From contig NZ_SJPM01000022.1 of assembly GCF_007859915.1 (NCBI RefSeq), positions 1 to 64,000 on the forward strand: 64,000 nt of DNA, written 5' to 3'. Below the pieces are notes generated by a model that had not been told where the DNA came from, ran no database searches, and worked only from the letters and a program-made list of their open reading frames with translations. Origin of the DNA: Neorhodopirellula pilleata (GTDB lineage: Bacteria; Planctomycetota; Planctomycetia; Pirellulales; Pirellulaceae). A program made the position numbers and the translations under genes. Of this stretch, positions 14,797-24,258 are shown in pieces (position 1 is the first letter of the stretch; the number at the start of each line of letters is the position of its first letter).

Positions 14797-16485
14797 ATGT
14801 CACCACAGTTCAAATCGGCAACCGGCTTGGTGTTGCTAGGTTGGTTGGCATGCTCAGGTTGCGGCGGGTCGACTGAACCAGCTGCAACGGAGATCGCGAC
14901 GGATCGCTCTGCCGTCTCGGTTTCGAACGATGAAGATCGTTCCCCTCCGGATTCACGACCAAATTCCTCGTCATCCCAGCTCGCAACCTCGCAGGCACGA
15001 TCGCCCGATTCGCCCGGTGATCGCTCTTGGTTAGCTGAATCGATGGAGCAACGTCCCGACGTCAACTCGGACGGCGCGATTCCGAACAAGGACTCGGGCG
15101 TTGAATCATTGCCCATCGCCAAGATTCAAAATGCCGACGATCCACAGCTCCGCGCCGACTTGACGCCGACCCAATTGGCCGCGTTCCTCGGCGAAGTCGA
15201 TCGCGAAATGCGCGGTCTGATCAACGGTCAATCAGGGATCACCGATCCCCAAGCGATCCAGAGCGAGGTCGACCGGGTCGTCCGCCTCAAACGTACCGCG
15301 TCCGAACGATTGATGAACGATCCACAAGCTGATACGAAAGGCAAAACGATCGGACGCCGAGGTTATCTGCAAGCGATGTCGCACTTGGCCTCGATGGGCG
15401 ATCTGGCATCCGCCGAGAAGTTGCAAGAGTTTGCCGAGCAATTTCGCAACGATCCCAATCCTGAGCTACGATCCGACAGCCGGCTGGTGCTGATCGGTTT
15501 TGCCATCGAATCGATTCGACATGGCAAAGAAGGTGCAGCGAAACGTGTATTGCAGCTAATGCGAGAAACCGCTGCCATTGACCAACCCGTCGATGTCGCC
15601 ACCCTGATGGTCATGGGCCAAGCCAAAGACACGCTTTTGCAGTACGAGCATCGCGACGAAGCAACTCAGGTTCGGCAGTTGATCCTCGATCGATTCGCCG
15701 GGTCGGCTGATCCGGAAGTCGCCAAAATGGCCGCCATGATCGCCGCCTCAGGCTTTGGCGAACTCGATCCGAAACTGCAGCGGCTCGAAGAACTCCGGAT
15801 GGCCATTGTCGATCCGCCGAATGACCAAGCAGGGGTCACCGCCGAGCAGTGGGGCGAGGCGGTCGACGCGGTGCTTGAGGATTCAGTTGATCTCTTGACC
15901 GTCCAGTTTCTCGCGGGAATGAGTTTGGAGAGTGAAGCGATCGGTCGCGACGACATCGCCGACGCCACCTACGAACGCTTGGAGGCCAAAGTGATCGATC
16001 GTCAGGACGCGATCGGTCGCGAGGCCCGCACGGCGATCCAAGCCAAACGCAATCGAGAAGCCGTCATCGGACAAGTCTTCATGCCAGACTTACCGACCGT
16101 CGACGGCCAAGAGTTATCAATGGTGGACTTGCGTGGAAACGTCGTGCTGATGCCTTTTTGGTCCGGCGCGTTTCCTGATTCACTGGCCGTGTTGCCGAAT
16201 TTGCAAAACATTCAAGCTCAGTATCCAGACCGGGTGGCGATCGTCGGCATGAACTTAGATTTGTCAGGGACAGATGTCCGGGGGTTCATGAAACAAAACG
16301 GCCTGAACTTCCCAAGTTTCCGCAGCGAATCGGACCCATCAGCCGACATTACCAATGAAGTCGCTTATCGGTTTGGAGCGGTATCGTTGATTTTCGTCGC
16401 GATCATCGATCAAGACGGCAAAGTCGTTTCGGTTGAATTTTCTGGCGAAGATCTGACTGAAAAGGTCGAAAAACTACTCCGCTGA
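14797..16485 (+). CDS. lipoprotein with C-terminal thioredoxin-like (TlpA/AhpC) domain
   Basis: From the ATG at 14797 (GGGAG upstream) this is 562 residues. A signal peptide ends in the lipobox L-A-C-S with the lipidated Cys near residue 20, so the protein is anchored to a membrane facing the periplasm. A Ser/Asp-rich linker (about 25-110) leads to a helical region and, from about 425, a thioredoxin fold of the TlpA/redoxin group (F-M-P-D-L-P-T-V-D-G-Q, then V-L-M-P-F-W-S-G-A-F-P). The usual C-x-x-C pair is replaced by S-G-A-F, so it cannot act as a disulphide reductase in the normal way. The role may be binding rather than redox. Confidence 0.75.
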   Translation: MSPQFKSATGLVLLGWLACSGCGGSTEPAATEIATDRSAVSVSNDEDRSPPDSRPNSSSSQLATSQARSPDSPGDRSWLAESMEQRPDVNSDGAIPNKDSGVESLPIAKIQNADDPQLRADLTPTQLAAFLGEVDREMRGLINGQSGITDPQAIQSEVDRVVRLKRTASERLMNDPQADTKGKTIGRRGYLQAMSHLASMGDLASAEKLQEFAEQFRNDPNPELRSDSRLVLIGFAIESIRHGKEGAAKRVLQLMRETAAIDQPVDVATLMVMGQAKDTLLQYEHRDEATQVRQLILDRFAGSADPEVAKMAAMIAASGFGELDPKLQRLEELRMAIVDPPNDQAGVTAEQWGEAVDAVLEDSVDLLTVQFLAGMSLESEAIGRDDIADATYERLEAKVIDRQDAIGREARTAIQAKRNREAVIGQVFMPDLPTVDGQELSMVDLRGNVVLMPFWSGAFPDSLAVLPNLQNIQAQYPDRVAIVGMNLDLSGTDVRGFMKQNGLNFPSFRSESDPSADITNEVAYRFGAVSLIFVAIIDQDGKVVSVEFSGEDLTEKVEKLLR

Positions 16486-16550
16486 ATTATGCTTTCATCC
16501 TTGTCCGTTTAATTCATTGGCCATTGATTTTCGTTTGAGAGCTTTCGATC

Positions 16551-16778
16551 ATGCAGTTCATCGAGCTTACCGGCAAAACGCTGCTGGACGTCATCAATGA
16601 AGGCGAAATCGACATGGGGCAATTGCACCGCGCCGGCGTCAACGGGGACTCGATCTTGCGGATCAACAAGTTCGGCGAGATCGAGCTGCGCTCACGCGAC
16701 GAATGGGTCATGGTCGGCGGCCTGTTAGGCAATTTCGAAGAACGACTCCGCAAGATCACCGAGCTCGATTGGCTCTGA
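16551..16778 (+). CDS. small hypothetical protein, 75 residues
   Basis: A compact, acidic 75-residue protein (M-Q-F-I-E-L-T-G-K-T-L-L-D-V-I-N-E-G-E-I) with the feel of a small RNA- or ligand-binding beta-alpha fold. No family is recognised. It follows the thioredoxin-like lipoprotein gene by 65 bases and precedes a palindrome that probably ends the transcript. The codon pattern is regular and the ATG is unambiguous. Confidence 0.6.
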   Translation: MQFIELTGKTLLDVINEGEIDMGQLHRAGVNGDSILRINKFGEIELRSRDEWVMVGGLLGNFEERLRKITELDWL

Positions 16779-16800
16779 GCATCACGGCCCAAGCAATGGT

Positions 16801-16854
16801 AACCCGCAGCGTGAGCGAGGGATGATCAGGAATCCCTCGCTCACGCTGCGGGTT
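16801..16854. repeat. AACCCG-x-AGCGTGAGCGAGGGAT palindrome, simple copy
   Basis: A perfect 23-base-pair inverted repeat with an eight-base loop between convergent genes. It is the core unit of the repeat family also seen near 35040, 35150, 38060, 42290, 48280 and 58490, here without the outer arms. It can end transcription from either side. Confidence 0.85.
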
Positions 16855-16896
16855 GCTATTAAAGCCCGTCCATTTGGATGTTTGTCGGGCGCGAGT

Positions 16897-18960
16897 TTAT
16901 AGGAACAATAACGAGCGGCACCAACTCAGCACGGTTCGCCGATCGACCTGTTGGATCGTTTCGTCGAATGTTTGAACCGGGCATCCGATCCGGGTGAGCG
17001 TTTCGGTCCACGGCGGCATTTCGGAGACGTCACCCGTGATCAGTACCCGCAACAATCGCATCGGTGCGTCGCGTCGTAATCGTATGCCGGGAGGTTGGGT
17101 TGACGATGGGATCGCCACGCCTTGGTAAATGTTTTCCGTAGACAGCGAAACCGCCAAAGCCATCGCGTCGGCCGGATTCGCTTTGCCTTTGATCGGGGCC
17201 TCGTTCGGAGAGTTGGTCGGGGCCACGGTTTGGGTTGACAAGATCCCGGCGGAGACGACAGCGACTGCGTTCGGATCGGCAGCGGATTGCTTAATCGCGG
17301 CCGCGGTGATTTTCGAGATCGCATCGATTTCGGAAAGACTCCAGCGTTGTTCGTCTTGACTAGCGATCAAACAAACGGCCACGTTGAGGGATTTGGCAGT
17401 TTGCTTCCACGAAACCATGGCGTCCGCAACGTCACGCTGCGAGGGTGGCAGGAGCACGATCGCCAAGCCCGTCGAAAGCGTCGAGCCCGTGGGATCCGCT
17501 TTCGCCCCTTGCTCGGATGTTTCTTTCGCATCCTCAACAACGCGAGCGGGATGCCACAAATACGCTTGGTTCACGACGTCCGGCAATCGTATTTCGGTCG
17601 CCTCCCACGATTGGCCGGTTCCGGTCGCGGGTAACTTCCCGAGCGATTCGATCACGGTCGTCGAAAACTCACCTGACCATGGCTTGGGGGTGATCGAGAT
17701 CTCGTTCTCCGGCGCAGGTTTTGGTTCTTCTTTGGTGGAATCGTCGAGGCGCCGGACGCCGAACGTCAATTTGGTTTCTGGGTCAGCCGCCCATAGCTGT
17801 TGGCGTAACGTCGCAGCGTTGGGGAGTTTGGTGCGGTCGAGCGATTCGATTTCGTCGCCGACTTGAATCAACCCGTCGGCGGGCGAATCCGGCAGGATCG
17901 ATGCAACCTTCAGCCCTTCCAAGGCAACCCCGATCGACTGGGGGCGAAGCGGCTCGATCGCGTCAACGAGTGTCGCCACGACGACCTTGGATCGACCATC
18001 GCGTTTGACCTCCAGTTCGACTTCGTCCCCGGCGTCGTAACGTCCCAGGGCCAATTTGATTTCTTGTTGTCGTCGAACGGGGCGATCACCCACCCGCGTT
18101 AGTTCGTCGCCCGCTTGAAGGCCCGATCGATCCGCTGGTGAGCGTTTGCGAAGCGTGGCGATCGTCGTTCCAGGGGCGTAGGGGTCGCTGCCGCCGATGA
18201 CCAGTCCCAGTAGGCCAGCTTGGATGGTTTCGCCGTCTCTTAGCCGCTTCAACTTTGCCGCGATCACGTCGGTGGGAACGGCGAAAGCAATTCCTGAATC
18301 GTACCAGGCGGTGGGATCATCGGCACCGTTTTCACCTACCGCCGGGATCAAGATGCCCGCGACGTTCCCATTTAAATCCAACAACGGCCCGCCGTAGAAC
18401 GTTGGGGAAATACGCACGTCAGACTGGATCGCGGTCCCGTCAAGACGATCGACCGCCGACATCACGCCTGAACTGATGATCGGAACGTTCGACTCCCCGT
18501 AACGGGCCAACGCGACCAACGTCGAACCGATCGGCGGTGACGTTTGGGACGCGGTTAGCTCGATCGCCTCCAACGCGGCTCCCTTGGCGTCGATCTTCAA
18601 TAGCACGAGGTCGCGGTGTTCATCGCGTCCGACGACCTTCGCCGGGTAACGATTGCCATCGCCGGTTGAAACAATGATGCTGGCCGCCTCACTGCGAACG
18701 ACCCAAGACGACGCGAGGATAAATCCGTCGCTGTCAACAATCACGCCGCATGTCGGTGCGTCTTGGCGCACCTCGCCATCGGATTGCAATACACCGATCA
18801 CCTCGATGCTGACGACCGACGGCAAGATTTCCTCGGCGATGTTTCGGATACGCTCGGCGACGGCTTGTTGATAAGCGATCGGGTTGATGCCTTCTTGGGC
18901 CGTGGCGGTTACGCAAATTAATGTGAACCATACGGCCACCAACTTGGACAGAACTTTCAT
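16897..18960 (-). CDS. secreted trypsin/PDZ pseudoprotease
   Basis: A 687-residue protein with a signal peptide (about 1-21), a trypsin-like HtrA fold (about 45-235) and PDZ domains (about 255-320 and 345-400), then an unrecognised C-terminal part from about 430. The Asp of the triad is kept (Asp117 in H-R-D-L-V-L-L-K), but the His position is Trp86 (A-S-S-W-V-V) and the Ser position is Tyr189 (S-P-T-F-Y-G-G), so it should be inactive as a protease. It is the last gene of the overlapping four-gene operon that starts at 23345. I infer a scaffold or substrate-binding role beside the active member at 20032-22068. Confidence 0.85.
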   Translation of the reverse strand: MKVLSKLVAVWFTLICVTATAQEGINPIAYQQAVAERIRNIAEEILPSVVSIEVIGVLQSDGEVRQDAPTCGVIVDSDGFILASSWVVRSEAASIIVSTGDGNRYPAKVVGRDEHRDLVLLKIDAKGAALEAIELTASQTSPPIGSTLVALARYGESNVPIISSGVMSAVDRLDGTAIQSDVRISPTFYGGPLLDLNGNVAGILIPAVGENGADDPTAWYDSGIAFAVPTDVIAAKLKRLRDGETIQAGLLGLVIGGSDPYAPGTTIATLRKRSPADRSGLQAGDELTRVGDRPVRRQQEIKLALGRYDAGDEVELEVKRDGRSKVVVATLVDAIEPLRPQSIGVALEGLKVASILPDSPADGLIQVGDEIESLDRTKLPNAATLRQQLWAADPETKLTFGVRRLDDSTKEEPKPAPENEISITPKPWSGEFSTTVIESLGKLPATGTGQSWEATEIRLPDVVNQAYLWHPARVVEDAKETSEQGAKADPTGSTLSTGLAIVLLPPSQRDVADAMVSWKQTAKSLNVAVCLIASQDEQRWSLSEIDAISKITAAAIKQSAADPNAVAVVSAGILSTQTVAPTNSPNEAPIKGKANPADAMALAVSLSTENIYQGVAIPSSTQPPGIRLRRDAPMRLLRVLITGDVSEMPPWTETLTRIGCPVQTFDETIQQVDRRTVLSWCRSLLFL

Positions 18961-20042
18961 GGGCGTAATACTGCTTCGAGAATCTCGTTGTTGCGCTGGA
19001 TCGTCAGAATGACATTGTCGCGGCGGTCGATCCGTCGCAGTTGATCTCGGAATTCACGTTGATGAGCAACACGTCGTCCGTTGACCAGCAACACCAGATC
19101 ATCAGGATTGAGATCGCTGCCGGCGGCCGGCGAATCGGCGGCGACGGTATCGATGTAAACCGGGGTCATCTCGAGTACGTCTGGGATCAAGCCGATCCCC
19201 AGGCCGTCCGGGGAGTGGGCACGTTCGCGAGCCAAGAGTGGTTGATCGGTCGACGGCAGGACGGTCTTACGCCCGGCGATGATATCTCCGATCGGGCCTC
19301 GCAGGACGTCTGCGGGAATCGCGTAGTTGAGCCATACGCCGGTCTTGCGATCTCGCAGTTCTTTGCCCAGCATCCCCAACAGATTGCCGCTGAGATCCAC
19401 TAGCGCACCACCGGCCGCACCGGGGTTATTGGCGACGAGGTCGAGCAACCAAACCTCGCCTCGATAGGCGGTTTGGAACGTTCCACGACGAGCGTCCAAT
19501 TTGCTGCGGGCTGCGATGCGCCCCTGCAAAACACTTGCGGGTTCATTTCCGGTGGCGATGTTGAAGAGATTGCTAACCGCAAGAACAGGATCTCCCCACG
19601 TCGGAATAGACGTTGGAACGGACGACGGATCGGATTCTTGAGGTACCTTGAAGAAAGGAAGATCACCCGCGTCGATTTTCAAAACAGCCAGTTCCAATTC
19701 AGGCTCGAAACCGACGATTTCGCCTTCGAACCGTCGGCCGTCGCTGAGTATGACAAACGGAGTGACATCCAACACCGTGCTCCATGCCGTCGCCACGTGC
19801 CCGACCGGCGAAACCAGGAATCCGCTTTGGAATGTGTCCAGTCCACCTAGTCCGCCCGCACCGTAGATCTTCACCACCCGATCTTGCACCTGGTCGCTTG
19901 ACCGGGCCAGCGAAGGTTGAGCGGCCAATGGTGAAGTAGCGAAGATCACGAGCAACAAAACCGCGACTCCATGCAACCGCCTCATGTACTGCTTGATCAC
20001 ACTCGATCGGAAAGATCGGTTTGGTATCATCCTATGACGCAT
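18957..20042 (-). CDS. secreted trypsin/PDZ pseudoprotease, short form
   Basis: From the ATG at 20042 (GGGGAG eight bases upstream, inside the preceding gene's end) this is 361 residues. It has a signal peptide or anchor (about 25-40), a trypsin-like fold and one PDZ domain (about 275-355). Compared with HtrA, the catalytic His is Ser88 (A-T-A-W-S-T) and the catalytic Ser is Ala210 in N-N-P-G-A-A-G-G, so the N-P-G-x-x-G-G loop is intact but the nucleophile is lost. It overlaps both neighbours and is co-translated with them. The conserved fold with dead residues points to retained binding function. Confidence 0.85.
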   Translation of the reverse strand: MRHRMIPNRSFRSSVIKQYMRRLHGVAVLLLVIFATSPLAAQPSLARSSDQVQDRVVKIYGAGGLGGLDTFQSGFLVSPVGHVATAWSTVLDVTPFVILSDGRRFEGEIVGFEPELELAVLKIDAGDLPFFKVPQESDPSSVPTSIPTWGDPVLAVSNLFNIATGNEPASVLQGRIAARSKLDARRGTFQTAYRGEVWLLDLVANNPGAAGGALVDLSGNLLGMLGKELRDRKTGVWLNYAIPADVLRGPIGDIIAGRKTVLPSTDQPLLARERAHSPDGLGIGLIPDVLEMTPVYIDTVAADSPAAGSDLNPDDLVLLVNGRRVAHQREFRDQLRRIDRRDNVILTIQRNNEILEAVLRP

Positions 20043-22068
20043 CTTCGGTCTCCCCTTCAACGGTCCAAGAATCGATCTCGAACGTCGCGATCGGGTCGAG
20101 CCCGAATCGTAATTGGATGTTCTTTGGTAGCTGATCATCGGGCTGCGTCGTCGGCGCGGTTGCCGACGCATTCAATTTGCGACTAGAGAAATTCTCCGAT
20201 GTCGTTTGACGAACCACTTCGGAGGCATCAAACCATAGTTCCGCCGGATCACCGTCGCGATCAGCGAACACTTCGATGACCTCGAGTTGATCGACATCGG
20301 AACTTTGAAAGAAACGATTTTCGAGAGCGTTTCGAACTCCGATGGTGCAATCTCGCAACGGACGTTGTCCCATTAAAGGTGCGGTGCCCCAATAATACGT
20401 TTCACCGAATTCGTTCGGACCGACCTCGAGCATTCGATACAGCGAACTCAAACCGCTGAGCACGGCCGGGACGGTCGAGCGGTCGACCGCTTGAACGAAG
20501 TCGTCAGGACTCGATGCGTCCATTAGTTGATCACCGACCATCAATTCGCCCGACTGACCATCGATCGTCATCGAGAACAACTGCGGCGTTTCGGCATTCG
20601 CCAGCGTGACCTTTCCGGTCAGTTTCCATGGCCGCCCGTCCGGCGAAATCATTTGAAATTCAGCACGCAATCGGCCGATGAATCGGTCTTGATGTTGCCG
20701 GTTGAAATAGTAGTTGGCGAAACCTTGGCGTTCTTCGATCCGTTGGTTTGCGGCATCCGGAATCGGTTCGCCACTGGCGTCTTGAGGCCGATCGGCATCC
20801 TCGTCTGGTTCGGGCGGTGCATTTTCGTTCTTGTCATCCTTTTGAGCGTCTTCGCTTTCCTCATCTGCATCGCCTTCGGGATCCGGTGCTTGCGGTTTGG
20901 GCGGGGCCGGAGGTGGTGGAGGGAGCGCGGACTTCATCTTTTCAAGCAGTTCGCTGCCTCGATGAACGCTGGCCAAACGAATCGCCGTTTCGACCACCTC
21001 ACCGTCATGTCGGTAGGCGATCGGAATTCGCCACTGGGCAGGAAAAGTCGCGAGCAAATTCTGCACATCGTTGGCGGTCTGAACGACATGTCCGTCGATC
21101 TCCAAGACTTCGTCGCCATAACGCAGCCCACGACGGTGCGCGTCGCTGAAGGCCAAAATGTTCGTTACGCGAACGGAGCCGTCGTCCTCGGTACCAACCG
21201 TTGCACCGAGAGTCGCGTGATCGAGGATCCGACCGCTGTGCAATGATCCCAGGAAGTTTTGTGCTTGGTCACCCGATATCGCGTAGCCGACGCCGACGTT
21301 GACCCGGCCGCGTTTTTCAAATGAAGCGCGGCCGATGATCCCGATCAGATCACCCGATGCGTCGTAGAGAGGACCGCCTGAATTGCCGGGGTTGATCGAA
21401 GCATCGGTTTGAAAGCAGCTACCGTATTCGAGCAACGTACCCGACGGATACTGGTAACGCCGTGTGCCGCTAATCACGCCCGCCGTCACGGTCGGTTGAA
21501 GGTTCGTCGCCAGCAAGAATGGATTGCCGATCGCGAAACACCAATCGCCGATCAACACCGATCGGCTGGGGACAAAGTCGGCGGTGGGGAAATCATCGCG
21601 TCCGAGCAATTGAATCAACGCCAGGTCGCCGACCGGGTCGATTCCGACAATCACGGCGTCGTAAACGTTACCGTCGCTCAAACCACATCGCATGTACGTC
21701 CCGGCGGGACTGCTGACGTGAAAATTCGTCAGTGCATAACCGTCCGGCGAGATCAGCACGCCCGAGCCTCCACCTCCGCCGCCGGGCACAAAGACGCAAA
21801 CGGTCGACGGAATCGCTTTGGCAACCGCGGCGATCCGCTGGGCTTCAACGCGGGCGATCAAGTCACCATTTCCTGCGGGGCCGACGCCCGATTCGGCGTG
21901 AACGGTCGAGATTGAACCGAACGGATTCGTTCCGCAAATAGCCCAACCGAACAAGGCAAAGCATTCCAAGCCGATGAGCCATCGTGATGGGACTCGCCGC
22001 TTTAGAACTTGCCATCCCCGTCGGCGGCAAAAAAAGGTCGTGGGTATCAGAGCTTTCATTCCGTTCAT
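20032..22068 (-). CDS. secreted HtrA/Deg-type serine protease with C-terminal extension
   Basis: From the ATG at 22068, which overlaps the preceding stop as ATGA, this is 678 residues. A signal peptide lies at about 28-55. The protease domain keeps the full triad His117 (L-T-N-F-H-V), Asp148 (V-G-D-L-A-L-I) and Ser230 (N-P-G-N-S-G-G). A PDZ domain follows (about 285-370), then a Pro/Asp/Glu-rich linker (about 390-450) and a C-terminal domain of about 220 residues that I do not recognise. Deg proteases degrade or refold damaged proteins in the periplasm. It is the only catalytically complete member of the operon. Confidence 0.88.
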   Translation of the reverse strand: MNGMKALIPTTFFCRRRGWQVLKRRVPSRWLIGLECFALFGWAICGTNPFGSISTVHAESGVGPAGNGDLIARVEAQRIAAVAKAIPSTVCVFVPGGGGGGSGVLISPDGYALTNFHVSSPAGTYMRCGLSDGNVYDAVIVGIDPVGDLALIQLLGRDDFPTADFVPSRSVLIGDWCFAIGNPFLLATNLQPTVTAGVISGTRRYQYPSGTLLEYGSCFQTDASINPGNSGGPLYDASGDLIGIIGRASFEKRGRVNVGVGYAISGDQAQNFLGSLHSGRILDHATLGATVGTEDDGSVRVTNILAFSDAHRRGLRYGDEVLEIDGHVVQTANDVQNLLATFPAQWRIPIAYRHDGEVVETAIRLASVHRGSELLEKMKSALPPPPPAPPKPQAPDPEGDADEESEDAQKDDKNENAPPEPDEDADRPQDASGEPIPDAANQRIEERQGFANYYFNRQHQDRFIGRLRAEFQMISPDGRPWKLTGKVTLANAETPQLFSMTIDGQSGELMVGDQLMDASSPDDFVQAVDRSTVPAVLSGLSSLYRMLEVGPNEFGETYYWGTAPLMGQRPLRDCTIGVRNALENRFFQSSDVDQLEVIEVFADRDGDPAELWFDASEVVRQTTSENFSSRKLNASATAPTTQPDDQLPKNIQLRFGLDPIATFEIDSWTVEGETEDAS

Positions 22069-23345
22069 TTTAATAGCCGCCCGCCGAACCATTGGATTTG
22101 ACCGCCGAGTTGATGAGGAAGGAGGCTGTTTGACCGATCTTTGGTGGGATCCGCTGATGTTGTTGAGTCTCTTTCCCTGCCAATCGAGGACGTTCGCAAC
22201 GTCACCGTCCGGGCATCGCCGAGTTCCAATTCCAAACCCAATGATTCGCGATCCTCGAGCGTTGCCGACCATACGACTTCCTCGTCGGTCAGGACTTCAA
22301 CACCCACCGGCAAGAACCAATCCACCTCCGGGTGCCGTCGAACGGCTACTTTGAGCTTTTCGTACCCCTCGGGGATCCGAAATCGAATCTCGCTCGGTGA
22401 TCGCATCAAGACCACGTCGGAATCATCACTACCCTCTTCGCCCGCCCGGGGTTCGAACCAATTTTGCATCCACGCCGGAAACGCGTCGGAGTTCTGCCCC
22501 GCCAGGAACCGGGACGATGCAACTTCCGCCTCGACCAAACGCAACACTCCGCCGGCGAATCCGATCGACATGACTTGGTCCAAGGGGATCGAATGTCCGA
22601 TTTGGCCGGGCAGTTGAATGTCTAAATGCTCGCTTTCCGGTGCCAAACGAACGGAAGCAGCGAGGTATTGCGATCCCGACGTATCAACGACGCGGATCGG
22701 ATCTGCGGGTGATTCGGCATTCGGGTTGGTCGACGAAAACAAGATACCTTCGAGTTTCGCGATCGGTGCTGCGATCGTATTGCCCGCCATTTCAAACTGA
22801 ACCGTTTGGGGCCCGATCCCGACAACGGTACCGTCGATCGAATCAAGTGTCTTTTCATCCCGCCTTACCGCCAAACGGTCGCCCCGCCGGGCGTCTTCGT
22901 TCCAGCCCAACCATGTCGTGTCGGTCGCGGGGTTGCCGGTTCGGTAGCGAATGGACCGCAAGCGAGCGACCGGCAGCGTCAACGGAGCCTGCCGCGATGG
23001 CGTTAATTTCAAGTCGTCGCCATCCCAAGTCACCTGCGAAACGCGGATCTTTGATCCGCTGCGCAGCTCGACGACGGTGGGCAAGGGCGGGAGCGATGAA
23101 TGTGAAAAATCGATCCGAGACGCGTTTTCTAGCGGAATCGTTCGAACTTCCGAACCGAGATCCAAGGCGATCGCCACGTCGCTCATCTCCGCGAGCCCGC
23201 CGGTGACGGATTCACCGTCGGCTGTGACGACCGCGACTTCGACCGTCGCGGCTGTCGATTCCGAAACGACTCCGATCGCAAACAATCCGATCCAAATGAC
23301 AAAACCTCGGCGAGCAAAAACGAAGCGAAGGCGAGGGTCAATCAT
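22065..23345 (-). CDS. secreted NPCBM-like beta-sandwich protein
   Basis: The first gene of the protease operon. The start is uncertain: the frame opens at 23390 and also offers ATGs at 23363 and 23345; the last puts the signal peptide (R-R-G-F-V-I-W-I-G-L-F-A-I-G-V-V) at the N terminus and gives 426 residues. The body is beta-rich with repeated strands in the middle, and the C-terminal third (S-E-I-R-F-R-I-P-E-G-Y-E-K-L, then L-E-L-E-L-G-D-A-R-T-V-T-L-R) resembles the NPCBM/NEW2 carbohydrate-binding module. It probably supplies substrate recognition in the periplasm to the proteases encoded after it. Confidence 0.7.
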   Translation of the reverse strand: MIDPRLRFVFARRGFVIWIGLFAIGVVSESTAATVEVAVVTADGESVTGGLAEMSDVAIALDLGSEVRTIPLENASRIDFSHSSLPPLPTVVELRSGSKIRVSQVTWDGDDLKLTPSRQAPLTLPVARLRSIRYRTGNPATDTTWLGWNEDARRGDRLAVRRDEKTLDSIDGTVVGIGPQTVQFEMAGNTIAAPIAKLEGILFSSTNPNAESPADPIRVVDTSGSQYLAASVRLAPESEHLDIQLPGQIGHSIPLDQVMSIGFAGGVLRLVEAEVASSRFLAGQNSDAFPAWMQNWFEPRAGEEGSDDSDVVLMRSPSEIRFRIPEGYEKLKVAVRRHPEVDWFLPVGVEVLTDEEVVWSATLEDRESLGLELELGDARTVTLRTSSIGRERDSTTSADPTKDRSNSLLPHQLGGQIQWFGGRLLK

Positions 23346-23651
23346 GGTGAGCAACGGGGGCATAGAAGTGCGGAAAAGGCGAAACGCCATTGGACTTTAT
23401 CAGTCTTTCAGGTTCTATAGTAGTGAATTCCGGTCGGTAGCGAATACCAGCCGATCACGTTTCCCCAAATGAGGCGTCTGCCACTTAAGCAAGCTAGGCC
23501 CCTTGATCTGGCCATATAGTGGCTCCGTTTGGTTTGGCCCTTAGCTTCGATCATCTTGCCGACGACCGTTCGCCGCCGCATTCATTCGCCCCTGAGTATG
23601 GTCAACAAAGCAGGCTACGAACTTATCCGCCACTGAGCGAGACATCCGTGG

Positions 23652-24194
23652 TCAACGGCGGAAGCGGTCGTGGTGATTGGCCAATCGTAAGGTGTTGTCT
23701 TGGATATCCATCGCCAATCGGATTCCTTCGGCTGCGCCAAACAGCGTCGCAGTCGCCGCGACTGAAAGCAGAATCAGCGGAACAGCAAACTCGCTGAAGG
23801 TCCCTAGCTCGACCAATAAGTTTTCTTCGGTGGTCATCAACAGGTAGACCAACCGAAAGATCAAGTATGGGAACACGACCGCAACGGTTACGTACCCGAA
23901 TAGCTTGTAGAGACGTTGCATCGACTCGAGCGTGGGATAATGTCGCACATTGGGATAACTCCCCGAAGTCGAATTGTAGGTTTCCGCGGATTGCTCTCGA
24001 CGCTCAAGCAAGTCCTGAGAAGCCGGTGCAGCAATGTGATCGGTTCCCGAATGGATCGTTGGACGCGGAACATTGGGCTTGAGCCGAAACTCATCGACTT
24101 CATGATCCTCCCCGCTCGGCGATCGGTCGAACGAATAGCCGCTATGTGAATCGGCGGGAAGACTCGAATCGGTATGGCCAGAGTGGATGTTCAT
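23652..24194 (-). CDS. two-helix membrane protein with D-x-Q-D-N-T motif
   Basis: A 180-residue protein. The N-terminal half is hydrophilic, rich in Ser, Asp and Pro. The C-terminal half holds two membrane helices (about 97-118 and 131-153) followed by E-G-I-R-L-A-M-D-I-Q-D-N-T-L. The element gene at 5747-6619 ends in the same way, with the two helices and the closely similar E-S-I-R-V-V-I-D-T-Q-D-N-T-L. The function of this module is not known to me. It stands alone between a gene-free 260-base stretch and the GspE-like gene. Confidence 0.7.
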   Translation of the reverse strand: MNIHSGHTDSSLPADSHSGYSFDRSPSGEDHEVDEFRLKPNVPRPTIHSGTDHIAAPASQDLLERREQSAETYNSTSGSYPNVRHYPTLESMQRLYKLFGYVTVAVVFPYLIFRLVYLLMTTEENLLVELGTFSEFAVPLILLSVAATATLFGAAEGIRLAMDIQDNTLRLANHHDRFRR

Positions 24195-24258
24195 GGATTG
24201 AATTTACATTTCGGATCGGGAAACGACGGGGCAGGCGGATCGTTCGGTCGTCACTCTG

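Noticed and set aside
20527..21246. Open frame of 239 codons on the plus strand
   Set aside because: Antisense to the HtrA-type protease gene; no family features.
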